Source of the DNA: Norana najaformis
Taxonomy: Eukaryota > Annelida > Clitellata > Crassiclitellata > Hormogastridae
Direction of reading: 5' to 3'
NCBI GenBank assembly: GCA_964023275.1
Contig: OZ029925.1
Coordinates: 12,201,684-12,265,683 of the forward strand
Length of the DNA: 64,000 nucleotides
Positions 40,010 through 50,275 of the stretch are shown one piece after another. The position numbers were made by a program, and so were the translations under genes. How positions within the stretch are numbered: position 1 is the first letter of the stretch; every line of letters begins with the position of its first letter. The notes under the pieces were generated by a model. The model saw only the letters and a list, made by a program, of their open reading frames with translations, was not told the DNA's origin and did no database searches.

Positions 40010-41060
40010 GACAAAGATATGTTTCGAGGACCTGGGACCAGTTGTCAACATTAGCGTTGATAGTATCCAACGGATGCAGGCTACGCTGCCAGTGAGAGAT
40101 GGTGGACCTGGTATGAGACGAGTGGCGTCATTAGCTTCTTCTGCTACTTGGCATCAGTTGCTGCTACCCAGGCTCTTAACGTTCGCCATTCTTATTCGTT
40201 GCTCCGCCTATAGTGATGCTTATCTGGGAGAACTCATCACGGCCTACGGGGACACACTTCCAGCAAATGTAGATCCACTGCCGCTCAGAAAATCACTTTG
40301 GGATATGACGATGACTGAAAGAGACATACTGGAGGTTCCGGCAAGTATTGGAAACTCATCTGACCGATGCTAGTTACCCCAATTTAGTTCATTGGTCGAC
40401 TGCCCTTTACGTTTCTTCACGTGGTCTCTGGACAACGAGGTGGTACAAGTGGCAGTTGGCCTCAGATTGGATCGGGACCTTTGTGGTCTCCACCAAGGCC
40501 GCTGTCGTGACTTGGTTGACCGGGAGGGTCATCATGGCCTTGTTTGCATATTGGCGCCAGGACGTTCTCTTCGTCACCACGTCATCAGTGACATCATCTG
40601 GCGTGCATTGAAGAAAACCGATGGCCATAGCAATCAAAGAACCAGAAGGTTTGCTAAGTTCTGATAGCAAAATACTAGATGAGACCCGTATGATTCCTAT
40701 GGTGGCAGGTGGGAGGAAGGTATATATGCTTTGGACGCCAATCTTGTTCACACATCGTGCGTTGAACACACTGCGACGTCAGAAGGTGTCACGGTTGAAC
40801 AAGTTCACAAGTCTGCCAGGAACTCAGGGTTGACATCTATATCTCTTTGTTGCCAAGGCTTTAGAAACGCTTGACCCCATGAACTCTGCTGGGGCCGAAT
40901 TTGTGCAAATTTGTGCGGGATGTTGACCGCCGCATTTCTTCTATATCTGGTGAGACGTGAGAGACATTCCTTTTTCAACGCCTTTCTATTTAATACGGAT
41001 GCAATTGCTGTTGTGTGAAAGACAGCTTCCCGTGGCCTTTCTCGTGTAGGTAAGCCATTA
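40010..41060 (+). pseudogene. Retroelement RT-associated C-terminal region, decayed
   Basis: Frame-shifted plus-strand readings follow the order of the C-terminal region of a retrotransposon reverse-transcriptase protein widespread in marine invertebrates: QATLPVRDGGPGMRRVASLA, then VAVGLRLDRDLCGLHQGRCR, GHHGLVC, HHVISDIIWRALKK, IKEPEGLLSSD, MIPMVAGGRKVYMLW, and near the end LDPMNSAGAEFV, VDRRISSISGETRER and FFNAFLFNTDAIAVV. The family pattern, recalled rather than searched, is P-xR-GGLG, LRLG with Cys/His pairs and GxHGLxC, HxxLNDI, EPxGL, RPDG, and a final SxATGExRE. Two of the expected Cys are lost. Several stops; dead. Confidence 0.7.
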
Positions 41061-41434
41061 ATCATATAGCTCTAAGGTCGCCCTAAACTTAGGCTGTTGG
41101 CCTTAAAACGACGGATGGCGCCGCTTTGATCGAGCCTCGGCAATTACTGGACAGCGGGGAGCGGTTGAAAATAAATATACACTTAATTATTAAATAAACA
41201 AACACTTAATTAATTATTAAATAAACAAATCAGTAGTATATTCCAAACAAGATAAAGCTAACCAAAACACCTTAAATATTAGACTATAATACAACTCGAT
41301 ATTGCTGCAAGAAAATTATTATTATTTAAGAGAAGCTTTGTGGCCTGTCTGTCCACACAAGCCTTGATTTTCCAGATTCTAATTAACAGCTCCTAGCATC
41401 TTTTGTTCGCCAGGAATTACACTTACCTCGGGTA

Positions 41435-41481
41435 AAAATATAATAATAATAATATTAATAACACTAACAATAATAATAATA

Positions 41482-41543
<62 letters not shown>

Positions 41544-41620
41544 AACAATAATAATAATAATAATAGTAATAATAATAATATCAACAACAACAACAACAAC
41601 AATAATAATAATATGACGGC
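41435..41620. repeat. AAT trinucleotide microsatellite
   Basis: ATAATAATA interrupted by ACTAACA, AGT and CAACAAC units over about 180 bp, next to a TTACACTTACCTCGGGTAAA motif (41,416-41,436) shared with the dispersed repeat. Confidence 0.95.
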
Positions 41621-41654
41621 TCTCAATCATAATCCAACGTTTCAACTTCGTCCA

Positions 41655-41793
41655 TTTTCTTTCGCAGTACCTTCTCTCTGCCAGAGCCGGATGAGACGCA
41701 GCCGTTCCAGATGTCCATTATTGTCTTCGGACTAATCTTTTCACCACCTGAGGGATTATACCTATCTCAATAACAATAATAAATAATAATAAA

Positions 41794-41869
<76 letters not shown>

Positions 41870-41895
41870 AATTTCTACCTCGGGTAAAAAATGAT
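41655..41895. repeat. Dispersed repeat copy plus AAT/ATT inverted microsatellite
   Basis: 41,675-41,768 (GAGCCGGATGAGACGCAGCC, TTCCAGATGTCCATT, CTGAGGGATTATACCTATCTC) is the third copy of the repeat at 1,452 and 27,085. It is followed by AAT (41,770-41,818) switching directly into ATT (41,819-41,868), a near-perfect ~50-bp-arm palindrome, and then CTACCTCGGGTAAAAAATG again. Confidence 0.85.
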
Positions 41896-41979
41896 AATAA
41901 CAACAACAACAAGAAACAACACAATCAACTAAAAAGAAAGGAAAATCCGCAGTTTCCCCACAAATTTCCATATTCGTCG

Positions 41980-42610
41980 CTTCAAACCGGGGGCCGAATT
42001 CCCCTACAGATCCGTCTCCCTAAGTCCGAATCCGTTCGCACAACAGAACCGTTGTTATTCCACCAACTCCGCAATTACCAGCGGCGCACTAAATTGCAGT
42101 GCGTAATTATTTTCCCAGATTGCGCCGCGGTCGAGGGAAGGGACGGTATTAGGCGGGGGAGGAAGGAAGTCCTGCCCCGCCCGCCGAGTGTCCGTCTGCC
42201 GAGCCAGCTTCCCGCCCGCCCGCCTGACCAACCAGAGGAGGCCTACGCTGGCTCCCCACCTCGTAATAGCGCGAAATTATTTGCTTTCTTTCTGTCGCGC
42301 GCAATTATTTTCATTAGGTATAATTACCGCAGCACCGCGCGCAATTATCGCCGCGCCTAATGGCTCTGAAGACGCGCAGAATCGACACAAAGAACGCCCA
42401 ATTACAGCCCAATCTTTATCGGCCCCGCGAGCGAAATTCGGCGGAGCCCAACCGGTCAGTTGGGGGTTTTGTGCCTTCGGATGTCGCCGTACATTCGAAT
42501 AATTTCGGCGTTTATTAAAATAGTGACGCCAATGATTTTGATGCGAATTATTTCGGGCATTCGACTCATTGAGGCGAGGAACCCCGTTTTCATCAAGTCC
42601 CCAATGAGAC
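41980..42610. other. GC-rich island 7 with many AATTAT/AATTA cores
   Basis: The most striking of the islands. Over 600 bp of GC-rich, non-repetitive DNA contains at least ten homeodomain-like cores: GCAATTACC, GTAATTATTTTCCC, GAAATTATTTGC, GCAATTATTTTCATTAGG, TATAATTACC, GCAATTATCG, CCTAATGGC, CCAATTACAG, GAATAATTTCGG, GAATTATTTCGG. Overlapping ORFs exist in several frames but none shows a domain. Candidate enhancer; inference. Confidence 0.45.
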
Positions 42611-43240
42611 CGCAACAGGATGGGTTGCGGAATGGGACGGGATGGGTTACGAAGGGGTGGCGGGAAAGAAAAGGAGACGCGGTTTTCTTGTTGGGCCTTT
42701 GGAATGTTTATGACAGATCACACAGAAGGTGGACGTGCCCCGATAGCTCCCCAACGTCTTGTGCACATTCGCCGCAGTTATCGCAGTTTGTTGCCGACGA
42801 GAAAGTGGATAAGGAATGCAATACAGTGCGTTTGAACCCTACAGACCTATAAATACCTATACCTGAAGTTTCGGTGTGAGTAATAAGGATAGGTAGGCAT
42901 AGGGAATAGAAGTGGTCTGAGCAACAGAAAAGTAAAGGTAGATAGGGAAGGTTATGGAATGGTAGAGTGATAGGAATTACATGAAGCAACAGGGAAGCGT
43001 AGAGAAGAGTAGGAAGTAATAAAAAGTGGTACGAAGTGGTAGGGAAGGGTAGTGAGTAGAGGGTAGGGTAGGAAAGGTAAGACTGCTACCTAAGGGTAGG
43101 GAATGGTAGGGAGAGAAGGGAAGGGGTACATAGCGATAGGAAAGGTTAGGGAAGGTAAGAAGCGATGTGGAAGTGTAGGAAGTGATAAGCAATAGGGACC
43201 GGTATGAAATAGTAGGGAAAGGAAGGGCATCGTGCGATCT
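42611..43240. other. Intergenic DNA with GGTAGGG repeats
   Basis: 42,610-42,860 is unique. 42,870-43,240 is a degenerate GGTAGGG/GGAAGGG purine-rich array (reverse complement of the TACCC arrays). No gene. Confidence 0.6.
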
Positions 43241-43760
43241 AGCCTAGGGTCAGTACAGTAATGACGGCCGTCGGCGGTGTTGCCAATGGCAACGGTTGGC
43301 ACAAGGGTGCGCATTGCGTTATGAGGATTATGACCGGCGAACGCGCAAAGGGATAATCGCATCGGGCGGAATTAGTTATTGGTCTCAACGGACTGGATTT
43401 TTGAAATTACGATCGGCTGAATAGTTATTTAATCTTACATTCATATAGGGCAATCAGCAAATGGCGCTAAGTAATTCAAGGATTGCTCCCGTAAATTTGT
43501 ATTAGGAAAGCCAGTGCAACAAAAGAACTTTCATACCCAAGTATTTATATGCACACATACATGCACACATACAAACATGCATGCATACATACATACTCGC
43601 ATACGTGATTTCTATGAGTGTTGCTGCATCCGATGTGATTATCTTTTTGCCGGTAAGCATTGACCAGGCGCTCAGCTGGCGTCATCAGGACCTTGGCTTG
43701 TTGTAGCGCCGCTTTAATTAAGCCATGCTTTGGCATTGAGGAGTTGCTTACTATTAATTA
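43241..43760. other. Unique DNA with one curious short frame
   Basis: 43,250-43,400 is GC-balanced and unique. On the minus strand 43,736-43,640 reads MPKHGLIKAALQQAKVLM and onward to VNAYRQK, which has protein-like composition, but is short, has no splice donor at a sensible place and runs into a CATA microsatellite (43,545-43,600). Left uncalled. Confidence 0.4.
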
Positions 43761-43769
43761 TCTCATGTA

Positions 43770-43950
43770 GGCCGATGGATTGACGGATCGATGGATGGAT
43801 CGATGGATGGATCGATGCATCGATGCATCGATGGATCGATGCATTGATCGATGGATCGATGGATCGCTCGATGGATATAAGGGTGGATGGATGGATGGCT
43901 CGATGGCTAGATCGATCGATCGATCGATCGATCGATGTAAGCGTAGATAT
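43770..43950. repeat. GGAT/CGAT tetranucleotide array
   Basis: GATGGATGGATCGATG units ending in a perfect ATCG run (43,910-43,938). CGAT is self-complementary, so this array can form hairpins. Confidence 0.95.
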
Positions 43951-44340
43951 ACGGATGCATGCATGATTGGATGGGTGTTGGATAGATGATTAGTTGAAAG
44001 GGTGGATGAATGGATGTATGAATAGAAAGTGAATTCGTTCATTCATTCAGTTGTTCGTCTATTCATTAATTTAGACCATTTGTATAGCGCTTCCACATCA
44101 TATCCATTCACAAGCGCTACCATCTGTGTGATAGAGAACAGCCGGATGGACAGCAGAGACGAAGCAGGGATGGAAAGAAGAAACGAAGGATGGATGAATG
44201 GATGGATATTCCAAAAACAACAGCGGCAAGTCACGACAGACGGCAAAATAACACGATCTACCTCTTGTGTTTCACTGATTCTCACGGCTCTCCTAGTTTC
44301 CGCCTTTCATTTTCGGTTTATTTAGCGCTTATTGTTTCGC
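43951..44340. other. Intergenic DNA, dispersed TATAGCGC motif
   Basis: TTTGTATAGCGCTTCCACATC (44,079-44,099) and a downstream CACAAGCGCTACCATC resemble the motif at 22,087, 29,371, 45,278 and 60,849. No gene. Confidence 0.5.
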
Positions 44341-44344
44341 TTTT

Positions 44345-44790
44345 ATAATCATTTAGCACCGCTCGTGACAGCCAATGATCTCGGTCGAAGACGCGATGAC
44401 CATTTTGCCAACGCAGCGCAAGGATAGCAGCGCCTCTGCGCTCTCAAGTCCACGGTCAGAAGTCTCCCATATTGATGTTCTGCGTCGCTCGGGCCGCAGT
44501 CACCGTTCCCAATTAGGGCGGTCGTGTGGCGACATCGAAATGCAGAGCATAATATTACAGAATATCCATAAGACGATAAGAGACGCAAGGAAAATGGCGC
44601 AATTTAATAAATTGTCCTTCTGCGGTCGGTGTACATGCGTCTGTGTGAGGCCGTAATTGGGCTATTTTCGGTCAGCTAATTGGGCGAGATGGTCTCGTTG
44701 CATAGCGCATGCGAGCTAAGATGTCTGCTTGAGATTTGCTTCAATTCGACGAATTTCGCTCAAAAGCCTGCGAATAATAAGTTATTATGC
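44345..44790. other. GC-balanced island 8
   Basis: Unique, with GCCGTAATTGGGC, CAGCTAATTGGGCG and AATTTAATAAATTG cores. A 93-codon plus-strand frame (44,375-44,653) lacks any domain and is shadowed by a similar minus-strand frame, so it is not called. Confidence 0.35.
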
Positions 44791-45660
44791 ACGATTTTAC
44801 GCCGGGTCTGATTTTCCGAAGTGCAGTTTAGGTAAGTAACATAGCATGTCACTTTTTTGTCGTCTTTTCTGAGTTTTTTCCACCCGCGGTCGGGTGGTCG
44901 GGCAGCGCGTCGGTTGTGTGATGGGTGGAAATTATGTTAGTGTTTGTTTTAAATGCGCAGTTTAGATAAGATTTCTGTATGGGTAAAATTTTTAAAGGTT
45001 ATTCGTTTGTATCTGGGGATAAATTACGCAAAAATACGATTTCAGTGTAATTTGAAGTATCTAGTGTTCAACGGCATCTCATGGCTGCCAGAGCGTTCTC
45101 GTTGACTTAACCTTACCTAACATAAGTATCTTTCATTTGATTAGGAATTTCTTTCAATGCCTTTCAGAGGTTAGGTGGTAAGCTTTAACCCGTTTATTAG
45201 AAAGACCTTTGAAGGTATTGTACACTAACACCTTGTACACAAAATGACTCATGCACTTGATTTTATTTAATTACATTTATATAGCGCCTTTCACTGCTTT
45301 GAACAGTAGTCGGTTGGTGTAACAGGTTTCCTCTCCAGAAGTGCATGTTGGGTGTTAGCAGCAGATTGTTTTCACTTAGTGCTGCAATTTATGGCTATTG
45401 TCTGCAGACTTGATTTTAAAAGGTCAGTGAAGTAGTTGTTTTGTCTCAAAGTTTTTTGTGTGATGATGGTGAAAATAATTTTGAGACTACATTACATTAC
45501 AGTATGATTTCACGAGTCTATCACCAGTTGATGCAGGTTTGCTTTTATCAGTCTATCTGAGTGAGATTACTTTCACACAGAATGTTTCAGTTGATTTGTA
45601 GATAAGGAAAGGTTTTGTTTCGTGTTTTGGAGGCAGATGAAAGCAAACATCCAACGCAGC
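44791..45660. other. AT-rich intergenic DNA
   Basis: No gene seen. TTTATATAGCGCCTTTCACTG at 45,275-45,295 is another copy of the dispersed TATAGCGC motif, followed by about 100 bp that may belong to the same short element. Confidence 0.5.
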
Positions 45661-45664
45661 AGGG

Positions 45665-46440
45665 AAACGTTTTATAAATGTTTGGTTTTAGTTGGGAACG
45701 TTGCATTTTGCTTTACATTGTGAACGTCTAATTAACGTTGCATTAACGTTAGTAAGCTACCGGTTAGGTTTCGTTAATTAAATGTTAAATTTAATTAAAT
45801 GTCAATTTTAGTTCATGCTATAGACGACTCGTTTGCACATAGATCGGCGGTATTTTGGAACAGGTGATCATGGTAACGCCTAAATAGCAGCCTCGTTAAT
45901 GCAAAGATGATTTATTTAACCACCAATTCACAAAATACAACATTTGTGTGAGTAGGAATGGTTTAGTTATGCTCTTTTCTTCTGATACTAACCTTCTAGA
46001 CTGCATATCACCTAGAAGTCAAAATCACCTCGAGGTGGGGTTGACTCCAGCCCAGTTCCACCCCCAGGGTCAACCACATCACAACCCCTACTACTTTCAA
46101 CGCAAAGTGAACATACCGTTCCATCTCTACCCGAAGTGTTCGTTCTCTCCATGGAAGGGTTACGATTGGCCATAGCATAGAGTAATGTTGTACCATGCTA
46201 AAACGTTTTGTACAAACCATGCTAGAGCTTTTGTACAAACGTATTTATACCTTAAACTACTTGTAATCCCAAAGCAGCGTTACTGTTGTACCTTTCCTCT
46301 GAAACGTTGCATGTGAGCGTTTAAATCAACATTAAAACAACTGACAAAACAACGTTTAATAAACGTCTTGTACAAACATTAGATCAACTTGTCTGCAAAC
46401 CCTATTTCAACGTTACGTTAACGTTTTTATGTTGCCTCCT
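45665..46440. repeat. AACGTT-rich element, possible inverted-repeat transposon
   Basis: Both ends are dense in AACGTT/ACGTTT: left 45,668-45,770 (AAACGTTTTATAAATG, GGAACGTTGC, TTAACGTTGCATTAACGTTAG), right 46,200-46,432 (AAAACGTTTTGTAC, GAAACGTTGCATG, CAACGTTTAATAAACG, TTTCAACGTTACGTTAACG). The middle (45,790-46,190) is different. The arrangement suggests a non-autonomous DNA element or foldback repeat; the arms are too diverged for me to mark termini. Confidence 0.45.
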
Positions 46441-46980
46441 ACAGAAGGTAAAGGAAGGTAAAGAATGTAAAGATAGGTAAGACTGCCTCTCGAGTTGGGT
46501 GGAACAAAACTCTGCTCTTCTCCACTTCATAGGTGATGTAATATAAGGTGAGGTGATTCTGGATTTAATCTTCAAATGCATGATCCTGGGTCGGAAGATA
46601 TTTTGGTTGAAGCACAGACAGTAAAGCCATACAAAGGTGATATCAAATTCTTTTGACTTGCTAACTTTTGCCTAAGTTTTGCTTCTGACTGCTCACTGCC
46701 GATAAAGATGGATATCTCGGCGAGGATAAGACTGTAGAATCACTATTAATATTCCAGTCCTGGCTGGCTCTCACTCTAGGGAAGGCAGCGAGAGGCAACC
46801 CCTGTAATAATTCCCTACAGGGCGCTATTTGAAACCGCCGGAGCTGTCAACATGACGGATCGCCTAAAAAATAATCATCTCATAGAATGTAGTTGAGCTG
46901 AATAATTTGGGCTATTTATGCGCCACCTGGTGATTAGCAATGGCATTACCATAGCCTGCCATTCGTTTCAATCCCAAATC
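46441..46980. other. Intergenic DNA; no gene seen
   Basis: Starts with a short GGTAAAGAAGGTAAAG repeat (46,447-46,482). The rest is unique, including TTTATGCGCCACCTGGTG (46,916-46,933). Confidence 0.5.
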
Positions 46981-46984
46981 GAGA

Positions 46985-47495
46985 ATTGCACACGGTTCTG
47001 GAGAATTCTTGAAGAGGAAACCGAGTAGCCTGTTATTTTGTTGAATTCGTACAGAGTAGATTGTTATTCCAGAGAATTCTGTGAAGAGTAGCTGAGTACT
47101 CTAGAGAATTGTCTGCAGAGTACTATAACTCCTGGAAAATTCTTTTACAGTAGCTTATGGAGAATTTCGTGCAGGATACTTTATTAATCTGGGGAATTCT
47201 TTGCTGACGAGTTTGGTGATATTCCGGAGAATTCTTTGCTGAGTAGCTTGTTGTTCCAAAGAATTGTGTGCGGACTAATTTTTTATTTCTGGAGGATTTT
47301 TTGCAGAGCAGTTTGTCATTCTGGAAAATTCTCTGCAGAGTAGTTTGTTATTCTGGGCTATTCCTGCAATCCGCCATTCTGGGGAAGTTTTTACAAAATA
47401 GCTAAACGATGCAGAGATTTTATTGGAAAATGGCTCACTATTTTGGAAAATTCCTTCTAATATAATCGCTTATTCTGGAGAGTTCTTTTCAGATG
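46985..47495. repeat. Degenerate ~40-bp minisatellite built on GGAGAATTCTTTGCAGAGTA
   Basis: About twelve diverged copies: GGAGAATTCTT(G/T), a GCAGAGTAGCTTGTTATT block, then TCTGG or TCC. Recognisable starts lie near 47,000, 47,040, 47,072, 47,111, 47,137, 47,158, 47,190, 47,224, 47,262, 47,290 and 47,324. Confidence 0.75.
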
Positions 47496-47569
47496 TCCTT
47501 TGCGGATTCTAACTGTTAGGCAGTGCATTGCTTCAAATGAATGTGTAATTGAGAGGTTCAGAAAGCGCT

Positions 47570-47900
47570 ATATAAAGTTACCGGTCAACCCACTGCCTAC
47601 TTACTCATCGACCATGGAAGTTAGACATTTCAGAGTGCGCTGTTTGACAGCCTATGCATATATTTTTATACTGACGTCTAATTATGTTTTTCGTTTTTGA
47701 CATTTCGTGCATCTAATTAACCGCTATCATCAACGCTTCGCTGGTCGATTCTCACGCAATTAGACGCAATTAAGCGCTATTATATGGACCAGGCTTGTAA
47801 TGAAATCTGATGTTACAGGGGGTTATGAGAACGGGAGAAATCGCAATCATTTCCGACCTAATTGGGGTCTTCTGCCGTTTGACTCTCGCTAATAAATGTG
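47570..47900. other. Island 9 with TAATTA-type cores
   Basis: CATCTAATTAACCGC, CGCAATTAGACGCAATTAAGCGC, GACCTAATTGGGG and GCTAATAAATG in unique sequence. AAGCGCTATATAAAGTTACC (47,563-47,582) at its left edge is a dispersed motif. Confidence 0.4.
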
Positions 47901-47929
47901 TTGCTGAAACTGTATCGAGGGTACTCGGT

Positions 47930-48640
47930 TAGGAGGCAGGTTGCCGCAGAGCCTGCTAATGTGGCCATAGTAGTAATGACTAGTCTAAGCATGCAGACAA
48001 TAATGTTGCCATACTCTTGAAAGTAATTTCGGCAAACAGGAAACACAAACAGGGGAGAATAATGTGGTCAAACTATTGAAAGTAGACCTGGTGTATGTTA
48101 CCTGCAGACACTAATGTGACTGATGACTGCTTAATTACCAGACAATTGATGTCTGTGAGCATTCTGGCCACATGAGCATCTGCTTTAGCCAGACATTACT
48201 TCTAAAAGTTTGTGGTGATTGTGGATCACAATCAAACATTTCTGACTATCACAAAGGTCCACACGAGTGTCTGTGTGGAATTAATATGTTAATGGTAAAC
48301 GCACTTGTTTAGGCCTACCTGTCTCAGCAGAAACTCCTCAGAAGCGTAGGCCCTAAACACAAGTTTGAAGGATCCTTCGATTGTGGCATAATCACTACCA
48401 GTGATCAAACGACTTGACATCTTTTCATACCTTTCAGCTTGTTAAAAATGTGCATTAAAGTAATGCCGTTTGTGTTGCGCAGCCACATTATAGTGTATGC
48501 TGTTGGCAGACACTGAGATTGTAACTAAATAAACATTAATTGGGATTTGCTGAAATGTCCAAGTGGCAATGTTGATTCTGTTTAACTGCATTGTATTTAA
48601 GTATATTAACGAGACCAATGTTGTCGTTTAGTGACGTCTT
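47930..48640. repeat. Diverged repeat containing CAGACA-TAATGT motifs
   Basis: Recurring GCAGACA(A/C)TAATGTTGCC, GCAGACACTAATGTGAC, GACAATTGATGTCTG and CCAGACATTAC. Related motifs occur at 60,700-61,130 (AATGTCTGG, GACATTAATTGTC, CCAGACATTATTCTGG). A shared ancient element is likely. Confidence 0.4.
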
Positions 48641-48799
48641 GTGCTTTAGATCCTGGTGCCATGCTAATGTCTAGGTTCTACTTTCGTCAATGAAATAGAG
48701 ATTATTAAGCGGACAAAGAAGTTGGTTACTTTGCAATGTGTTTGGTAAGTTATAGCTGCTATTTAAACTTTAAAATGTTTCTAATAATTTTTTATGCTA

Positions 48800-49015
48800 A
48801 TATCTTAGCAGCCAGCCAGCCAGTCAGTCATTCAGTAAGTCAGTCAGTCATTCAGCCAGCCAGTCAATCAGTCATTCAGTCAGTCAGTCAGCCAGCCAGT
48901 CAGTCAGTCAACCAGTCACTCAGCCAATCAGTAAGTCAGTCAGTCAGTCATTCAGTCAGCCAGCCAACCAGTCAGTAAGTCAGTCAGCCAGCCAGCCAGC
49001 CAGTCAGTCAGTTAA
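48800..49015. repeat. CAGT/CAGC tetranucleotide array
   Basis: CAGTCAGTCAGCCAGCCAG units over about 210 bp. The SQSVSQP-type ORF is an artefact. Confidence 0.97.
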
Positions 49016-49074
49016 CTTGTGTGCGTCGTAGTACCCTTGAGATGTTTATGACTGATACTTCTTATTTTTCACAT

Positions 49075-49330
49075 GCCCACTAACCCCGTTCGCTCATCCT
49101 GTGGCACCACGCTTCGTGTTTACATAATTTCCCATTAAGCACGTCTCAGATTTCTAATATGCACCGTCGCAGAATCGGGACCTCGGTGTAGGGCCGGTCG
49201 GCGACCCTCGCGGCGCCCAGGAGGCTGTCCGTCGGAGCCCCGCCAGATGGACGGACCAACAGCGGTCGTCGGTCGTTAAGGAGACCTGGTCAGCGGTCAT
49301 CGTTTCGGTTGGCGCGGTTATCAGGGTTTA
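49075..49330. other. GC-rich island 10
   Basis: Unique, from TAACCCCGTTCGCTC to GGTTATCAGGG, with GTTTACATAATTTCCCATTAAGC inside. No ORF of protein character. Confidence 0.35.
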
Positions 49331-49389
49331 TTGTTATCGGCAGCCGTCGCTAATTCTGCTCTTCTTCCATTGATCGCCCACTACTCGAC

Positions 49390-49745
49390 TGAGTCCCTTC
49401 CCTCTCCCTCCTTCCTTCGGTTCGTCCTTCCGTCCGTCGGTCCTTCCTTCCTTCCCTCTTCGTCCGTCCCGCTATCCGTTCGTCTCTGTCGCCGTCCGTC
49501 CCGTATCCGTCCATCGCTGTCCTTCCTCCCCGTCCATCCTTCCGTTGCTGTATTCGTCCACCTCTCTCTCTCTCCGACGGTCCTTCGGTGTCTTGTCTGT
49601 CTTTCAGTTCATCAATCCTTCCTTCTCTCCGTTCAGTCGTCTGTCCACTCGTCCTTCCGTCCTTCCGTCCGTCCGCCCGCCCGTACGTCCGTCCGCCCGT
49701 CCGTCCGTCCGTTCGTCCGTCTGTCCGTGTGTCCGATCTCAGTCA
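49390..49745. repeat. CCGT/CCTT pyrimidine-rich tetranucleotide array
   Basis: CCTTCCTTCC and GTCCGTCCGTCC units with drift. The 175-178-codon ORFs spanning it are low-complexity Ser/Pro/Val artefacts. Confidence 0.9.
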
Positions 49746-50215
49746 GTATGTCCTCTCGTCGACCGCGTATATCGGTCTCTGCGTCCGTGTTTTCTTGGAC
49801 ATTTAGTAACCCAGGTTCTGACTTCACTCAGATTCAAGCAGGGAATGATTTTGGGGAAGATACATAAAGCTTCCGCTCATTGGTTCAGACTACTTGATAC
49901 TGAAGATACGTTTCGAAATACACTTAATTCTCCTGCTCATAGGTCTTCTTCTCCACTGCTCCTTGCGGATTACGATAACGGCGCTACAGAAGTTTCCAGA
50001 TTCGATTACATTAAACTTTGTCGTTGTGTGGAGTATGTGGCTCTGCGCTGCTGTACTGGTCTACCAGTCTAACTGGACCGAGAAGGAACTGCCACGTGGA
50101 GCGACCCGTTGCAACTGCTGGTATTTTATGGGAGGACCAACAGATAGGCCATTTTTATAGGTTATATAATAAATCTGTGTAACACACAACAGTTTGTAGT
50201 AAGTTTGTGGGTTCA
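49746..50215. other. Intergenic DNA with a GCGCTACAGAAG motif
   Basis: GATTACGATAACGGCGCTAC-AGAAGTTTCC (49,969-49,998) matches TATGACGGCGCTATAGAAGTTCC at 28,491-28,513 and similar motifs elsewhere, the likely 3' end of a truncated LINE. No host gene. Confidence 0.45.
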
Positions 50216-50221
50216 GCCATG

Positions 50222-50275
50222 CAGACAGACAGCCAGCCAGTCAGCCTGCCAGCCAGCCAGCTAGCCAGCCAGCTT
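50222..50275. repeat. CAGC/CAGT tetranucleotide microsatellite
   Basis: CAGACAGACAGCCAGCCAG-type units, short. Confidence 0.9.

Noticed and set aside
43640..43736. Minus-strand frame MPKHGLIKAALQQAKVLM... with protein-like composition
   Set aside because: Only about 33 codons before microsatellite, no usable donor, no family recognised.
44375..44653. 93-codon plus-strand ORF
   Set aside because: Antisense frame of similar length, no domain, ends inside GC-balanced non-coding sequence.
49331..50072. Two overlapping ORFs of 175-178 codons
   Set aside because: Most of their length is CCGT/CCTT microsatellite; the remaining unique part has no domain.
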